A DNA stretch of 64,000 nucleotides. It comes from Apostichopus japonicus (taxonomy: Eukaryota; Echinodermata; Holothuroidea; Aspidochirotida; Stichopodidae). Every line of letters starts with the position of its first letter. Positions within the stretch are counted from its first letter, which is position 1. Location: contig NC_092581.1 of NCBI RefSeq assembly GCF_037975245.1, forward strand, positions 9,617,303 to 9,681,302. The letters are read 5' to 3'. The notes under the pieces are model-generated. The model was not told the DNA's origin. It saw only the letters and a list, made by a program, of their open reading frames with translations, and did not search any database. Made by a program: the position numbers and the translations under genes. Below, piece by piece: positions 61,887-64,000 of the stretch.

Positions 61887-64000
61887 GCAAGTTGTGCTGC
61901 TAGCAACAATTGCACAGCATTAATATCATCCTTATTGCAGAGAATTCGTGGCTAAAAAGAGTCACCATTGCTTTTCCATTGATTAGATTGGCCGATAGCC
62001 CCTTACCAATTATGTGCAATCATTCCATTTCAAATATGTTACAGAGGTTTGACTCCTAGGTAAACTTTGCTAGATTGATAGAGTGTTCACGATGAAGAAT
62101 ACACATAGTCACGTAATCCATCAAATGTCCACATATGGCATCGAATGGAGCTGTTCGTGTTACTCGTTCCTTTGTGTGCAGACCGACCATGTGTGTTGAG
62201 TACCTCAATTGATAGGCTAGCATACCTCTTTCAATTATTTATTTTCGTGCATGGTCACTTGAGTCAATTGACATTACAAAATCTATAGCCATGCAAATTT
62301 ACTTTGTTATTCCTTTTACACCATTCACAAATAATGTGGTGTATGTGTGTGTGATGCCTTGTTTTGTACACTCCGTGACCCCAAAAATACATGGTGGTTT
62401 GACTTGGCATGTGGATCCAACATATGGATTTAACAATCAGTATTTATTTCTGTAAAGGTCAAAGGTCATTTGTCACTAGAAGTCAAAGTCTGAAATCATT
62501 GTAAACATAATAACTTCAATTTAATACTTGGTATATGGATTAACTTTAGCTTGTACAACAGTGCTATGGTTTTCTCTGAAGGTCATTGGAGGTCAACGGA
62601 GCCTTGTAGGCACGATAACTTCAAATGCAAAGCAAAATTTGGATGAATTTCATACTTAGCATGTGGATTCTCCTTTAGTCCATAGATTAGATGATACAAC
62701 TGCCAACTCCAACCACGTTTGCTATCTTAAGTTGTTACTTTTGGGCAAAGAATAGGTTGCAAAACACATCTCTGTGACATGAAGTATGCTTTTATAAAAA
62801 TAAACTGTCCCAACTGCAATCCCCCATCAGTCCTCTCCCCCCTATCCCAATCATAGATAAAGCCAAGGGGTAAAAAAGCAGGTAGATTGGTTTGTAAGTA
62901 GTTATAAAATCAAAACTTGAATGAACACTCTGTCTTTATATGTAGTTCAATTAATGTATGGTTGGAGCAAAACATTACTCCAATGTTGTACATCTCTGCA
63001 GAGACATATATGAGGGACTCATTGACATAAGTTAAAAACCTTGAGGGTCACAATACAATTTGCATCCTGGCCACACTTTAGCCACCAGTGGTCTACAGCA
63101 ACATACTGACGCAGAATCTTCTTACGGAAATTAAACAAAATTATTTGGTTTTCATCTAAAGATGGAAATCTTCACCGTAAAAGATTTGACGTATTCCATC
63201 TAATTTGTGGAAAGTAAACTATCAAACAGGCTAACATTGTCAGTTGAATGGTTGGTCATGATTTAAGTCTTAACTGTCCAAGTCCTTCACAACCAAGTCT
63301 TGCAGCCAAGTTCTGATCCTTCACAGCCATGTCTGAATGGGCTTCAGTCAGGGTCTGGACTTGAGATTTAGAGTATTTTGTAAACTCTAAATATCAGCCT
63401 TGTAAGGAGTAGAGATTCGAGGCACCTCCAAAGTCAAGTGACTCTAAGATGTTTGTGTAATTTTACCACTTAGATGTAAATGTACCGACTTGATTTAGGA
63501 ATATACCTGTCAGTGACTTCATTCGAAAAGCAAGCAAACTGTAACAACTCTGCTAGATATTGGCATGATAGTTAAGTACTTTGATACTTCTTTTACTGAC
63601 AAGTATCCTCAAACCAACACAGTCCTCATTGAAAGTCAAAGCTAACGTGATTTATGTATCACCCTACTCTCTACATAGTTCTATGTCTTTGATTATTTCA
63701 TAACTGTACATTGTCATTTTTAAACTCTGTAACTTTATGGCAAGCTTCTAATTTTCTGCAGTAGGATTTAGTATTACTACTCACTTATGGACACTATAAG
63801 TTTTGTTAGAGGTCAAAGGTCGTTCGAGGTGAAGTCTGAAATCCTTTTTTAATCTACAAACCTGGATGAAAATTGGTGGCAGTGTTTTGTTGGTGATGCC
63901 AGAACCGTATATACGGCTCTGTGTGATGCAAAAGGACTTATGATAAACAGCAATATCTAAGATTGGATTAATATCTTTTAAAACTCACTAATTGCATTTA
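61887..64000. other. Downstream region, no gene seen
   Basis: No CCP-like or other coding exon was recognised. It contains copies of a dispersed repeat with the string aggtcaaaggtc (62456 and 63810), also seen at 37092. Confidence 0.45.

Overview
The window is eukaryotic, intron-rich, A+T-rich animal DNA. It carries one recognisable protein-coding gene on the + strand, running from 17120 to 61490. The gene is built of single-exon CCP (sushi/SCR) modules. The C-rich, short-TIR DNA transposons, a LINE remnant and the large set of secreted CCP modules suggest a marine invertebrate deuterostome, most likely an echinoderm. That assignment is inference and no species marker was seen.

Layout: 1-16947 has no gene I can support. 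It holds a foldback element (1335-2365), two near-identical 1.3 kb TIR elements (3826-5151 and 10162-11499), several hAT-like MITEs, a long (TA)n tract, tandem duplications, a hairpin and a decayed minus-strand LINE reverse transcriptase (12972-13397). From 16948 a TATA-like box precedes exon 1 (signal peptide, 17120-17216) and exon 2 (an eight-cysteine module I do not recognise, 18224-18448). A 9.2 kb repeat-rich intron follows, then 20 CCP exons between 27655 and 61352. A short Cys-rich tail with a stop codon (61438-61490) and an AATAAA at 61866 probably close the gene. 61887-64000 has no gene seen.

The central feature is a fourfold tandem duplication of a segment of about 4.15 kb (42781 to about 58957). 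Each copy carries three CCP exons of types a, b and c plus their introns. This gives 12 of the 20 CCPs and resembles in design the long homologous repeats of vertebrate complement receptor 1, with a three-CCP rather than a seven-CCP period. Exons 7, 21 and 22 look like more diverged relatives of the same types. Every internal splice junction is phase 1, so any exon can be skipped or duplicated without a frameshift.

The predicted mature protein is a secreted chain: signal peptide, 8-Cys module, 20 CCPs and a 17-residue tail, about 1354 residues in total. It has roughly 35 N-glycosylation sequons at strikingly regular positions. No transmembrane segment was seen. CCP chains of this kind act in complement regulation, pathogen or self recognition, or adhesion. 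The sequence does not decide between these.
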